Shown piece after piece: positions 1 to 6,007 of a stretch of 8,244 nucleotides of DNA (the stretch's first letter is position 1; every line of letters begins with the position of its first letter). A program made the position numbers and the translations under genes. The notes under the pieces are model-generated. The model was not told where the DNA came from, ran no database searches, and saw nothing but the letters and a program-made list of their open reading frames with translations. This DNA is from JAGXLP01 sp042218715 (GTDB lineage: Bacteria; Bipolaricaulota; Bipolaricaulia; M55B111): positions 1 through 8,244 of the forward strand of contig JBDGQU010000199.1 of NCBI GenBank assembly GCA_042218715.1. Direction: 5' to 3'.

Positions 1-76
1 GTTTCTCAACTAAGGACTATTTTTCCTGTAGACGAATTATAAGTTGGTCTCGGGAGAGAAAATCGCACGACTTAGG
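1..76 (-). repeat. Left copy of a 78-bp inverted repeat flanking the AOR-ruvX block
   Basis: The reverse complement of 3738-3815 aligns to this stretch with about 66 matches over 76 aligned positions and two single-base gaps (hand alignment). The strongest blocks are GTTTCTCAA at 1-9, ACTATTTTT at 16-24, AAGTTGGTCTC at 41-51, and a 25-base ungapped end (52-76, 21 matches, all four differences transitions) finishing in GACTTAGG. Homology stops at 76, ten bases before the Shine-Dalgarno of the AOR gene. Because the window begins at the outer edge, the repeat may extend further left. The copy also supplies most of the AOR upstream region, so any AOR promoter probably lies inside it. I see no internal hairpin that is conserved in both copies. 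Confidence 0.8.
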
Positions 77-96
77 AAATTAAACAGGAGGTAATT

Positions 97-2013
97 ATGG
101 CACAACACCCAGGATATTGGGGTAAAATGCTTCGGGTCGATCTTTCGTCGGGGGAAGTGAAAAAAGAAAATCTTTCAAAAGAATTTCTGAAAAAATATCT
201 GGGGGGCACCGGGTTCACTACGAAGGTTCTCTACGACGAAGTCGGTAAAAATACCGATCCACTGGGACCGGACAATGTGCTCGTAGTAGCTCCGGGCCTA
301 CTGGTCGGACCAAACGTCCCAACCGCTTCTAAGACTACTATCGGCTTCAAGTCTCCGGTAACCGGTGGGTACGGTAAGTCCTTGGTTGGGGCAAAGGTCG
401 GGGATCAACTTAAGCGAGCTGGCTACGACTTACTAATAGTACAGGGAGAAGCAGATTCCCCGACCGCCTTAGTAATAGACGGGGGAGAAGTCCAATTAGA
501 GAACGCCAACCAGCTCTGGGGATTGAACACCCGAGAGACTGACGAGAAGATCAAAAAGAGACACGAAGGCTTCTCAACGGCAACCATAGGTCCCGCGGGG
601 GAAAACCTGTCAAAGCTAGCAATGATTGAGTGCGAGGATCGCCAGGCAGGCAAAGGCGGAGGCGGTACCGTCATGGGAGCTAAGAAATTAAAAGCAATAG
701 CAGCCAGGGGAAGCGACCTACCGCCGGTCCACGATGAAGAGCTACTGGACGAGTTAAACGACAAGTGGAGGAAGGAGACGACCGGCCGGGGAGAGACGGA
801 AGTATCGGGAACCGGCTCGGCAACCGTTGATATGCAATACGGAACGGGGGAAGCTCTTCACCTGAAAAACAGGGAAATAGGCATGTTTCCGACGAGAAAC
901 TGGCAGTCAAGCTACTTCAAGAAAGCCTACGACAAACTGGACGACCCGGAGACGGAACGGATAGACCTGGACCCGAGGAAGTGGGTCGATATTTACCGCC
1001 AGGGAAGACGGCCCTGCCCTCACTGTACCAAACCCTGTAGCCAGTACTTCGTCGCCGAGGATACTGCCTACGGAGATATAGCCGTCGACGGGCCCGAATA
1101 CGAAACCCAGTACTCTTTCGGAGGAGCCACGGAAGTGGACGACGTGGAAGCGGTAGCAAAAGCAAACGAGATCTGTGACAAAATGGGCCTGGATACCATG
1201 ACCACCGGGATGACAATAGCGTGGGCGATGGAGGCCTACGAAAAGGGTCTGCTGGAAACCGACCTGAATCTGGAGTTCGGCAACGCCAAAGCCATGCTGG
1301 AAGCGACCAGAAGAATTGCCAGCAAAGAAGGAGAACTGGGAGAACTGCTTGCCGATGGCCCGGTCGAAGCCGCCCGCAAACTGGGCAAGGGTTCGGAAGA
1401 GTTCACAATCCACGTCAAAGGCATGGTCCCTGCCGGATTCGAAGTCCGGGGAATAAAGGGAATGGCGTTGGCTTTCGCGGTAGCTCCGAGAGGCGCCGAC
1501 CACCTTACGTCCTGCTTCTACGCCCTGGAAATGAGTGGAAGCTTCTGGGACTTTGAGGACTACGATCGGACGGAAATGGCGGGCAAGGCCGTGGCGTTGA
1601 AAGCTATGGAAGACCTGATGACGCTCTACGACATGACCGGAATGTGCAAATTCACCAGGGGAATCATGTACGAGGAGGGTGTAAGAGAGCTGGTAAACGC
1701 GGTCACGGGATTTGACCTGTCAAACTCAGAACTTCTGGCCGCCGGTGAAAGGGTCTACAACCTATCCAAAGCGTTTAACACCCGAGAAGGCTTCTCCCGG
1801 GAAGACGATAAGTTGCCGGATAGAGTGACCACTGAAGAAATACCGGACGGACCAGCCAAAGGGGAAAGGATTTCACCGGAGCGGTTCGAGCGAGAACTCG
1901 ACCGCTACTACACGGTTCGGGGCTGGAACAGACAGGGAACGCCGCTTGAGAATACACTGAAGGAGCTCGATCTGCCGGAGGTCGGAGAAGAGGTAGGAGT
2001 GAAAAGAGAATAG
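97..2013 (+). CDS. aor: Aldehyde:ferredoxin oxidoreductase family protein (tungsten/molybdenum, AOR)
   Basis: This family oxidises aldehydes to carboxylates, or does the reverse, using a bis-pyranopterin tungsten or molybdenum cofactor and one [4Fe-4S] cluster, with ferredoxin as electron partner; the enzymes are cytoplasmic. The 638 residues are close to family length. The N-terminal half shows the cofactor-binding AFOR_N pattern: GYWGKMLRVDLSSG near residue 5, then GPAGENLSK and a Gly-rich GKGGGGTVMGAKKLKAIA stretch near 185-203. The cluster ligands of the C-terminal part are C307, C310 and C314 (CPHCTKPC) plus C517 (TGMCKF), matching the CX2CX3C plus distal Cys of archaeal AORs. The start is set by AGGAGGT at 86-92, four bases before ATG. 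No ferredoxin-like subunit, MoaD or cofactor gene is adjacent. The aldehyde substrate and the metal cannot be told from sequence. The gene begins just inside the left repeat copy. Confidence 0.93.
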   Translation: MAQHPGYWGKMLRVDLSSGEVKKENLSKEFLKKYLGGTGFTTKVLYDEVGKNTDPLGPDNVLVVAPGLLVGPNVPTASKTTIGFKSPVTGGYGKSLVGAKVGDQLKRAGYDLLIVQGEADSPTALVIDGGEVQLENANQLWGLNTRETDEKIKKRHEGFSTATIGPAGENLSKLAMIECEDRQAGKGGGGTVMGAKKLKAIAARGSDLPPVHDEELLDELNDKWRKETTGRGETEVSGTGSATVDMQYGTGEALHLKNREIGMFPTRNWQSSYFKKAYDKLDDPETERIDLDPRKWVDIYRQGRRPCPHCTKPCSQYFVAEDTAYGDIAVDGPEYETQYSFGGATEVDDVEAVAKANEICDKMGLDTMTTGMTIAWAMEAYEKGLLETDLNLEFGNAKAMLEATRRIASKEGELGELLADGPVEAARKLGKGSEEFTIHVKGMVPAGFEVRGIKGMALAFAVAPRGADHLTSCFYALEMSGSFWDFEDYDRTEMAGKAVALKAMEDLMTLYDMTGMCKFTRGIMYEEGVRELVNAVTGFDLSNSELLAAGERVYNLSKAFNTREGFSREDDKLPDRVTTEEIPDGPAKGERISPERFERELDRYYTVRGWNRQGTPLENTLKELDLPEVGEEVGVKRE

Positions 2014-2087
2014 CGACCCCACGGAGCAACGTAGTTAACCCGTGAAATTTGGAGACTGATTTCGGTACGTGATTTGATCAAAACCGG

Positions 2088-3293
2088 GTGATAACTATCC
2101 ACTGGGTTATTTTAATTATCGCCAGTCTTTCCGCCCTGGTCTGGATCGCCTTGCTGTTTGGCCGGGGCGAGTTCTGGAGGATGGATCAGCAACTCACCCC
2201 GCTAGAAGACGGGGAAATCGACCGCACGTGGCCCTCCGTGTGCGCGATAATTCCGGCTCGGAACGAAAGAAAAGTACTCCCTAATTCCTTACCCTCAGTG
2301 CTGGACCAGGAGTACCCCGGGGAACTGACTGTAATTTTCGTTAACGATCGAAGCGAGGACAACACGGGCGAGCTAGCGGAAGATATTGCCAAAAAGTCGG
2401 AATCAAATAACAATTTCCAGACGGTTGTTCCACCACCAACTCCGGAAGGCTGGGCGGGTAAAGTTTGGGCACTTCACCACGGGTTTGACCGAGCAAAAGA
2501 ACGAGAACCGGAACTCATCTGGTTGACGGACGCCGATATCAATCACGACCAAAAGTCGTTAAAGTCACTTGTCCATAAGCTCGCGGTCGAAAACCTCGAC
2601 TTAGCTTCTATCATGGCCGATCTCCGGACGGACAGTTTCTGGGAGAAGCTGCTCATCCCGAATTTCGTCTACTACTTCAGCATGCTCTATCCATTCGACT
2701 GGGTTAACGATTCGAAGAAGGAAACCGCGGCGGCCGCGGGAGGCTGCGTTTTAGTCAGAAGAGGGGTACTAGAAAGCGCCGGAGGATTCAGCACAATTTC
2801 CGACGCAATCATAGACGATTGCGCGCTGGCCCAGGGATGCGGCGGGGAAGGCGGAGAACTGTGGCTCGGACTGTCTCACATGGTAAAAAGTCTCCGAAGC
2901 TACGGCAGTCTCAGGAGAATCTGGAGTATGGTTTCTCGGTCCGCGTTCAGCCAATTGAATTATTCCAACCTTCTCCTCCTGGGAACGGTCCTCGGATTAT
3001 TTATTCTGTTTTTAGTCCCTCCCGCTTCCGTAGCCTTCGGTATTCTCGGTACCCTCGGCTTAATGTCGGGGGTCGACCCGGTAGTTGCCTCCGCCCTGAT
3101 ATTTATTGGCGGTCTGACCTGGATTGGCATGGGAGCAAGCCTAATACCAATTCTGAACTGGTACGGACTTTCTCCTACTTTCGGACTACTGGCACCGGTG
3201 GGTGGTTTTCTCTACGCGCTAATGACGATAGACTCGGGGTTGACATGGTGGAGAAATAGGGGAAGCGAGTGGAAGGGACGAACAGTGTCCTAA
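2088..3293 (+). CDS. hpnB: HpnB-type family 2 glycosyltransferase, membrane-anchored
   Basis: This 401-residue GT-A enzyme resembles the hopene-associated glycosyltransferase HpnB, which is predicted to transfer a sugar onto a lipid at the cytoplasmic face of the membrane. One N-terminal membrane helix (about residues 5-25) precedes the catalytic domain. That domain has PARNE at 56-60, NDRSED at 86-91, the metal-binding DAD at 148-150 (LTDADI), the family block LLIPNFVYYFSMLYPFDWVND near 185-205, and IIDDCALA with D243/D244. The RSAFSQLNYS segment (284-293) stands where the acceptor-side motif is expected. Three hydrophobic segments fill residues from about 295 to 390. The part after CALA (QGCGGEGGE) is unlike the usual basic stretch there. 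The start is GTG with no clear Shine-Dalgarno, but an in-frame stop at 2070 rules out an earlier one. No hopanoid genes are visible, so the substrate is unknown. It follows the AOR gene by 74 bases. Confidence 0.85.
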   Translation: MITIHWVILIIASLSALVWIALLFGRGEFWRMDQQLTPLEDGEIDRTWPSVCAIIPARNERKVLPNSLPSVLDQEYPGELTVIFVNDRSEDNTGELAEDIAKKSESNNNFQTVVPPPTPEGWAGKVWALHHGFDRAKEREPELIWLTDADINHDQKSLKSLVHKLAVENLDLASIMADLRTDSFWEKLLIPNFVYYFSMLYPFDWVNDSKKETAAAAGGCVLVRRGVLESAGGFSTISDAIIDDCALAQGCGGEGGELWLGLSHMVKSLRSYGSLRRIWSMVSRSAFSQLNYSNLLLLGTVLGLFILFLVPPASVAFGILGTLGLMSGVDPVVASALIFIGGLTWIGMGASLIPILNWYGLSPTFGLLAPVGGFLYALMTIDSGLTWWRNRGSEWKGRTVS

Positions 3294-3312
3294 AAAGGAT
3301 TAACGTGCAGAA

Positions 3313-3735
3313 ATGACAGAAGGGAAAGTACTCGGACTAGACTGGGGCAGCAAACGAATAGGGATAGCGATCAGCGACGGGGAAAGAACCGTCGCCCTCG
3401 GAAGGGAGACCTACCGGAGACAGGGCCTCGAAGCAGACGTCCAATACATCAAGGAACTGGCGTCAGCGGAAGGGGTCGGAATGATCGTCCTCGGTATGCC
3501 CTACCACATGGACGGAGGCGAGGGCGAGTTAGTCGAGGCTGTGGAGCAGTTCAAGGATGCCCTGGAAGCGGAAACTTCGATTCCAGTTAAGACAGTGGAC
3601 GAGCGTCTTACCAGCTCGGAGGCGGAGCGAGTAATGCTTGAGTCGGACGTCTCTCGGGAAGATCGGAAGCGGCACAGGGACAAACTGGCGGCAACGCTAA
3701 TCCTCCAGCGTTACCTGGACAAAGAGGGTAATTAA
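3313..3735 (+). CDS. ruvX: RuvX/YqgF-family RNase H-fold nuclease (pre-16S rRNA processing)
   Basis: Family members have an RNase H-like fold and act in maturation of the 5' end of 16S rRNA; they were first described as Holliday junction resolvase-like proteins. The 140 residues match the full family length. Key motifs are the first acidic residue D10 in LGLDWGSKRIGIAISD, VLGMPYHMDG (59-68), TVDERLTSSEAE (94-105), and the C-terminal D123 in HRDKLAATLILQRYL. All the expected catalytic acidic positions are present, so the protein is probably active. It starts 19 bases after the glycosyltransferase stop. The nearest purine-rich site (AAGGA, 3295-3299) lies 13 bases from ATG, rather far, so translation may depend on the upstream gene. 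Its stop codon lies two bases from the right repeat copy. Confidence 0.93.
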   Translation: MTEGKVLGLDWGSKRIGIAISDGERTVALGRETYRRQGLEADVQYIKELASAEGVGMIVLGMPYHMDGGEGELVEAVEQFKDALEAETSIPVKTVDERLTSSEAERVMLESDVSREDRKRHRDKLAATLILQRYLDKEGN

Positions 3736-3737
3736 AA

Positions 3738-3815
3738 CCTAAGTCATGCAATTCTCTCTCCTGAGACCAACTTTTAATTCAGTCTAAAAGAAAAAATAGT
3801 TCCTATTTGAGAAAC
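3738..3815 (+). repeat. Right copy of the 78-bp inverted repeat flanking the AOR-ruvX block
   Basis: This is the inverted partner of 1-76, about 85% identical over the aligned part. Read on the + strand it begins CCTAAGTCATGCAATTCTC and ends TTGAGAAAC. The inner edge falls two bases after the ruvX stop, so the two copies enclose exactly three genes. The pair is too diverged to be a fresh duplication. The best-conserved block is GAGACCAACTT (3763-3773). Beyond 3815 the partner cannot be compared because the window starts there. Confidence 0.8.
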
Positions 3816-3840
3816 TTAGTTATCTTCACCTATTAGGTGA
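3807..3840 (+). promoter_or_regulatory. Possible promoter with an overlapping 15-bp palindrome
   Basis: TCACCTA at 3826-3832 and TAGGTGA at 3834-3840 form a perfect 7-bp inverted repeat around one central base, flanked on both sides by TATCT (3821-3825 and 3841-3845). A possible sigma70-like promoter runs through it: TTGAGA at 3807-3812, an 18-base gap, and TATTAG at 3831-3836, so the -10 would lie inside the palindrome as in a repressor operator. It would direct transcription rightwards into the 20-bp inverted repeat. The -10 match is only four of six bases in an AT-rich region. The palindrome could equally be a small RNA hairpin. Confidence 0.3.
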
Positions 3841-4011
3841 TATCTAAAGCGTTAAATCAAGTCCCTCTTCCAGCACCCAGTTTAATATGGACTTCGAACG
3901 TGAAATCAGCTTACAGAAGACAAGGTTTATATTGAAGGTATTTACCACCGGTTGATTATCGATATTAAACTGGGTGCTGGACCAATTCCCGTTTATCAAA
4001 TAAGTTTCTCA
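3808..4011 (+). ncRNA. Candidate structured RNA with nested stems (speculative)
   Basis: Nested complementarity would allow a multi-stem fold. An outer 11-bp stem joins TGAGAAACTTA (3808-3818) and TAAGTTTCTCA (4001-4011). A small hairpin lies at 3826-3840, followed by the perfect 20-bp stem 3869-3888/3962-3981. Inside its loop, 3904-3911 can pair with 3950-3957 in eight pairs, two of them G-U, which would favour the + strand. No known RNA family is recognised and no U-tract terminator follows. If transcription started from the promoter proposed at 3807-3836, the outer left arm would not be transcribed, so the outer stem would require read-through from ruvX. The outer stem and the internal pairing could be chance; the 20-bp stem is not. 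Confidence 0.25.
3869..3981. repeat. Perfect 20-bp inverted repeat with 73-base loop (MITE-like or RNA stem)
   Basis: TCCAGCACCCAGTTTAATAT at 3869-3888 is exactly complementary to 3962-3981. The total of 113 bp and the terminal symmetry resemble a miniature inverted-repeat element, but no clean target duplication flanks it. The best candidate is CAAGTCCC at 3858-3865 against CAATTCCC at 3983-3990, offset by a few bases and with one mismatch. The loop has a 22-codon reading frame starting at ATG 3887 that lacks a ribosome site and resembles nothing I know. Alternatives are a long hairpin RNA or a paired protein-binding site. The perfect arms imply recent origin or selection. Confidence 0.75.
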
Positions 4012-4057
4012 CTTAACTCTTCCCTGTTAATTTAACAAATCAAAACCGCACAATTTT

Positions 4058-4078
4058 GGAAAACTAAGTTTATTTTCC
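4058..4078 (-). terminator. Weak AT-rich hairpin after gatB, possible terminator
   Basis: On the - strand GGAAAA and TTTTCC form a 6-bp stem with a 9-base loop, about 16 bases past the gatB stop. The stem is AT-rich and no uninterrupted U-tract follows, only short T runs. It is a poor intrinsic terminator and could be coincidental, but it is the only hairpin correctly placed for the galE-gatB cluster. Confidence 0.25.
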
Positions 4079-4094
4079 GGTAATTATTCCCGGG

Positions 4095-5489
4095 CTAGAG
4101 TCTTTCCTTCAGAATCTGTCTTGCCTTGTTTGGATCAGCTTGACCGTCTGTTTTGCCCATTAGCTGTCCTATTAGAAACCCCAGGACCTTTTCGTTACCG
4201 GATTTGAAGTCCTCTACGGCGTCGGGGTTTTCGTCGATCACTTCGTCTATCTTCTCCGTTAGTTCTCCTTCGTCGGAAATTCTCTTGAGCCCTTCCTCCT
4301 GGACTATTTCTTTCGGACTTTTACTTTCGGTAAATGCTCTTTCCAGTACGTCTTTTGCGGTGTTATCGTTGATTTCTCCGTCTCCGACAAGTTCTACCAG
4401 GTAGGCAAAATCTCCCGGGTCTACGTCGCTTAACTCCGCTTCGGGAAGCTTTAGTATTCGAAAGAGCTCGGACATCATCCAGTTGCTTATTTCCTTCGGA
4501 GAATTGTACTTATCAACAACCTGTTCGAAGTAATTCGCTATCTCTTTGTCCTCGGTCAGGACGCCGATATCGTAGTCGGGTAGTTCGAACTCCTCTTTCC
4601 AGCGGCGCTGTTTTTCCCGGGGTAACTCGGGTAGGTTTTGCTCTATTTTTCGCTTCCAATCCTCGTCGACGACCAGCGGTACGAGGTCCGGTTCGGGGAA
4701 GTACCTGTAGTCGTGAGCCTCCTCTTTGGACCGCATTGGCTTAGCTTCCTCGGCGTCCGCGTCCCAGCCCAGAGTTACCTGGTCGATTTTTCCGCCGGTC
4801 TCTATGGTCTCCTTCTGTCTTTCCTGTTCAAACCGAAGCGCGCTTTCGACTGCCCTGAAAGAGTTCATGTTTTTCACTTCAGTCTTTGTTCCCATCTTGT
4901 CGTCTTCCTTGAGGGAGATGTTGGCGTCACACCGGAGTGAACCTTTTTCCATATCACCGCTGCAGACTTCCACGTAGCGGAGTATCTGGCGGAGTTTTTC
5001 CATGAATTCTCGGGCCTGTTCCGGAGATTTGAGGTCGGGTTCGGTCACTATCTCTATCAGAGGTACCCCGACCCTGTTCAAATCTACCGAACTCGAGCCA
5101 CCGGACTGATGAACCAGTTTACCCGCGTCCTCTTCCAGGTGGACTCTTCTTATCCCGATTTCTTCCCCGTCCAATTTTAGGTAGCCGTTTACCGCCAGCG
5201 GTTCGTCAAATTGAGAAATTTGATAACCCTTGGGTAGATCGGGATAGAAGTAGTTCTTTCGGTCAAACTTTGACCTTTCCGGAATTTTACAGTTCAGTGC
5301 CATCGCCGCTCGGAGGCCGTAGTCTACAGCTCGCTTGTTGAGCACAGGTAAAGTTCCGGGCATGCCGAGACATACGGGGCAGGTGTTACTATTCGGTTCC
5401 TTACCGAAATAGTCGGCAGAACAGCCACAGAACAGTTTAGTTTCCGTAAGCAACTGGGCGTGTATTTCGAGACCAATCACCGTTTTCAT
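4095..5489 (-). CDS. gatB: Asp-tRNA(Asn)/Glu-tRNA(Gln) amidotransferase subunit B
   Basis: GatB is the tRNA-binding and kinase-type subunit of GatCAB, which converts Glu-tRNA(Gln) or Asp-tRNA(Asn) to the correctly charged amide form using ATP and ammonia delivered from GatA. The 464 residues are near normal length. Visible are VIGLEIHAQL at 4-13, the zinc ligands C21, C23, C37 and C40, the family block FDRKNYFYPDLPKGYQISQFDEP (about 75-97), VHLEEDAGKLVH, DLNRVGVPLIEIVTEPD, and MRSKEEAHDYRYFPEPDL (about 253-270). The last 145 or so residues are the helical GatB/YqeY tail ending in QLMGKTDGQADPNKARQILKERL. The start is fixed by AGGAGG (5499-5504), nine bases before ATG. It lies 43 bases after the DUF123 gene. 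gatA and gatC are not in the window. Confidence 0.97.
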   Translation of the reverse strand: MKTVIGLEIHAQLLTETKLFCGCSADYFGKEPNSNTCPVCLGMPGTLPVLNKRAVDYGLRAAMALNCKIPERSKFDRKNYFYPDLPKGYQISQFDEPLAVNGYLKLDGEEIGIRRVHLEEDAGKLVHQSGGSSSVDLNRVGVPLIEIVTEPDLKSPEQAREFMEKLRQILRYVEVCSGDMEKGSLRCDANISLKEDDKMGTKTEVKNMNSFRAVESALRFEQERQKETIETGGKIDQVTLGWDADAEEAKPMRSKEEAHDYRYFPEPDLVPLVVDEDWKRKIEQNLPELPREKQRRWKEEFELPDYDIGVLTEDKEIANYFEQVVDKYNSPKEISNWMMSELFRILKLPEAELSDVDPGDFAYLVELVGDGEINDNTAKDVLERAFTESKSPKEIVQEEGLKRISDEGELTEKIDEVIDENPDAVEDFKSGNEKVLGFLIGQLMGKTDGQADPNKARQILKERL

Positions 5490-5532
5490 CGAACAGTTCC
5501 TCCTCTAGCTCTTAGAAAAAATAGCGGAAAAT

Positions 5533-5982
5533 CTATTGCCAGTCAAAGCGAATTGGTTTTGCCTTCGGCGCGACCTGGTTAAGTATCTGAATCAGCTCCC
5601 CCTTCTTTTCGGGATCGTACCGAAACAGATGAGAAAAACAGTCACAATCCGAGGCCCCAAAATTCTCTACAGGTTGGTTGTATAGGTTCGTTAGATCGGA
5701 AACCAACCTGCATTCAAGGTCTTTTTCCGTGGGTATCAGCCACGTTTCCTTAATTACCCCCGGTCCCGTCAAATAATCCACGTGCCAGTGCTCTCTGGCC
5801 TCCGAATCCCTGGATGCCTTCATATGACGAGTAACGCGCTGGAGACCTCCCGCTCCGTGAGCGGAACCAACGTAGAGGTATTCTCCCTGGAACTCGGCTC
5901 GGACCAAGTTTCCGATCTTTAGTTCCCGACCATCCTCGATTCCTATAATTAGTGCGTATATTCCTTCAGGGTATTTGGGCAT
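5533..5982 (-). CDS. DUF123 family protein, GIY-YIG-like
   Basis: This 149-residue protein belongs to the DUF123 family, common in archaea and found in some bacteria, and regarded as a variant of the GIY-YIG nuclease fold. Its biochemical role is not established. The first signature is GIYALIIGI (7-15) and the second YLYVGSAHGAGGL (35-47), followed by RVTRH (49-53) with the expected Arg, then HWHVDYL (65-71). A conserved C-terminal FGASDCDCFSHLFRY (108-122) carries C113, C115 and H118, a possible metal or active-site cluster. The final 25 residues are basic and variable. Its start lies 14 bases from the galE stop with no Shine-Dalgarno, and a hairpin occupies that spacer, which suggests translational coupling. 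The neighbours galE and gatB give no functional clue. Confidence 0.87.
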   Translation of the reverse strand: MPKYPEGIYALIIGIEDGRELKIGNLVRAEFQGEYLYVGSAHGAGGLQRVTRHMKASRDSEAREHWHVDYLTGPGVIKETWLIPTEKDLECRLVSDLTNLYNQPVENFGASDCDCFSHLFRYDPEKKGELIQILNQVAPKAKPIRFDWQ

Positions 5983-5987
5983 ATCGC

Positions 5988-6007
5988 GGTTGAAAGTTAA
6001 TTCAACC
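5988..6007 (-). promoter_or_regulatory. Hairpin at the galE stop / DUF123 start junction
   Basis: GGTTGAA and TTCAACC form a perfect 7-bp stem with a 6-base loop. On the - strand the left arm contains the last codons of galE, the stop codon TAA lies at the loop, and the right arm ends five bases before the DUF123 ATG. It occupies the place where a ribosome-binding site would be. Ribosomes finishing galE would melt it, which fits coupled translation. The stem is short and this remains an inference. Confidence 0.4.

Larger units (their letters stand above)
3736..4094. other. Gene-free convergent intergenic region rich in inverted repeats
   Basis: These 359 bases separate the ends of ruvX and gatB and are clearly more AT-rich than the flanking genes. 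I find no convincing protein gene here. In order they hold the right copy of the long repeat (3738-3815), a 15-bp palindrome (3826-3840), a perfect 20-bp inverted repeat with a 73-base loop (3869-3981), an 11-bp arm (4001-4011) pairing with 3808-3818, a short palindrome TGTTAATTTAACA (4025-4037), and an AT-rich hairpin next to the gatB stop (4058-4078). This density is unusual for a plain convergent spacer, where one terminator would be expected. Confidence 0.85.

Noticed and set aside
1..96. Molybdenum or tungsten cofactor riboswitch upstream of the AOR gene
   Set aside because: The position would be attractive, but the stretch shows no clear conserved stems, is short for that RNA class, and most of it is the long repeat also found after ruvX.
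907..1503. 198-residue open frame opposite the AOR gene, and similar long antisense frames
   Set aside because: These are shadows of the real codons in a GC-richer gene. They have no ribosome sites or recognisable domains, and the AOR frame is fully supported.
3313..3735. ruvX as the recombinase that moves the repeat-bracketed block
   Set aside because: RuvX is a conserved housekeeping nuclease in rRNA maturation. Being inside the bracket is no evidence that it acts on the repeats.
3887..3955. 22-codon reading frame inside the loop of the 20-bp inverted repeat
   Set aside because: No Shine-Dalgarno, its ATG overlaps the repeat arm, and the peptide resembles nothing known. A frame this short is expected by chance.
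3736..4094. CRISPR array or tRNA gene in the convergent region
   Set aside because: There are no regularly spaced direct repeats, and no cloverleaf or T-arm sequence on either strand.
5511..5527. AGAAAAAATAG shared between the gatB-DUF123 spacer and the right long-repeat copy
   Set aside because: Only 11 low-complexity bases match and the flanks do not align, so it is most likely chance.
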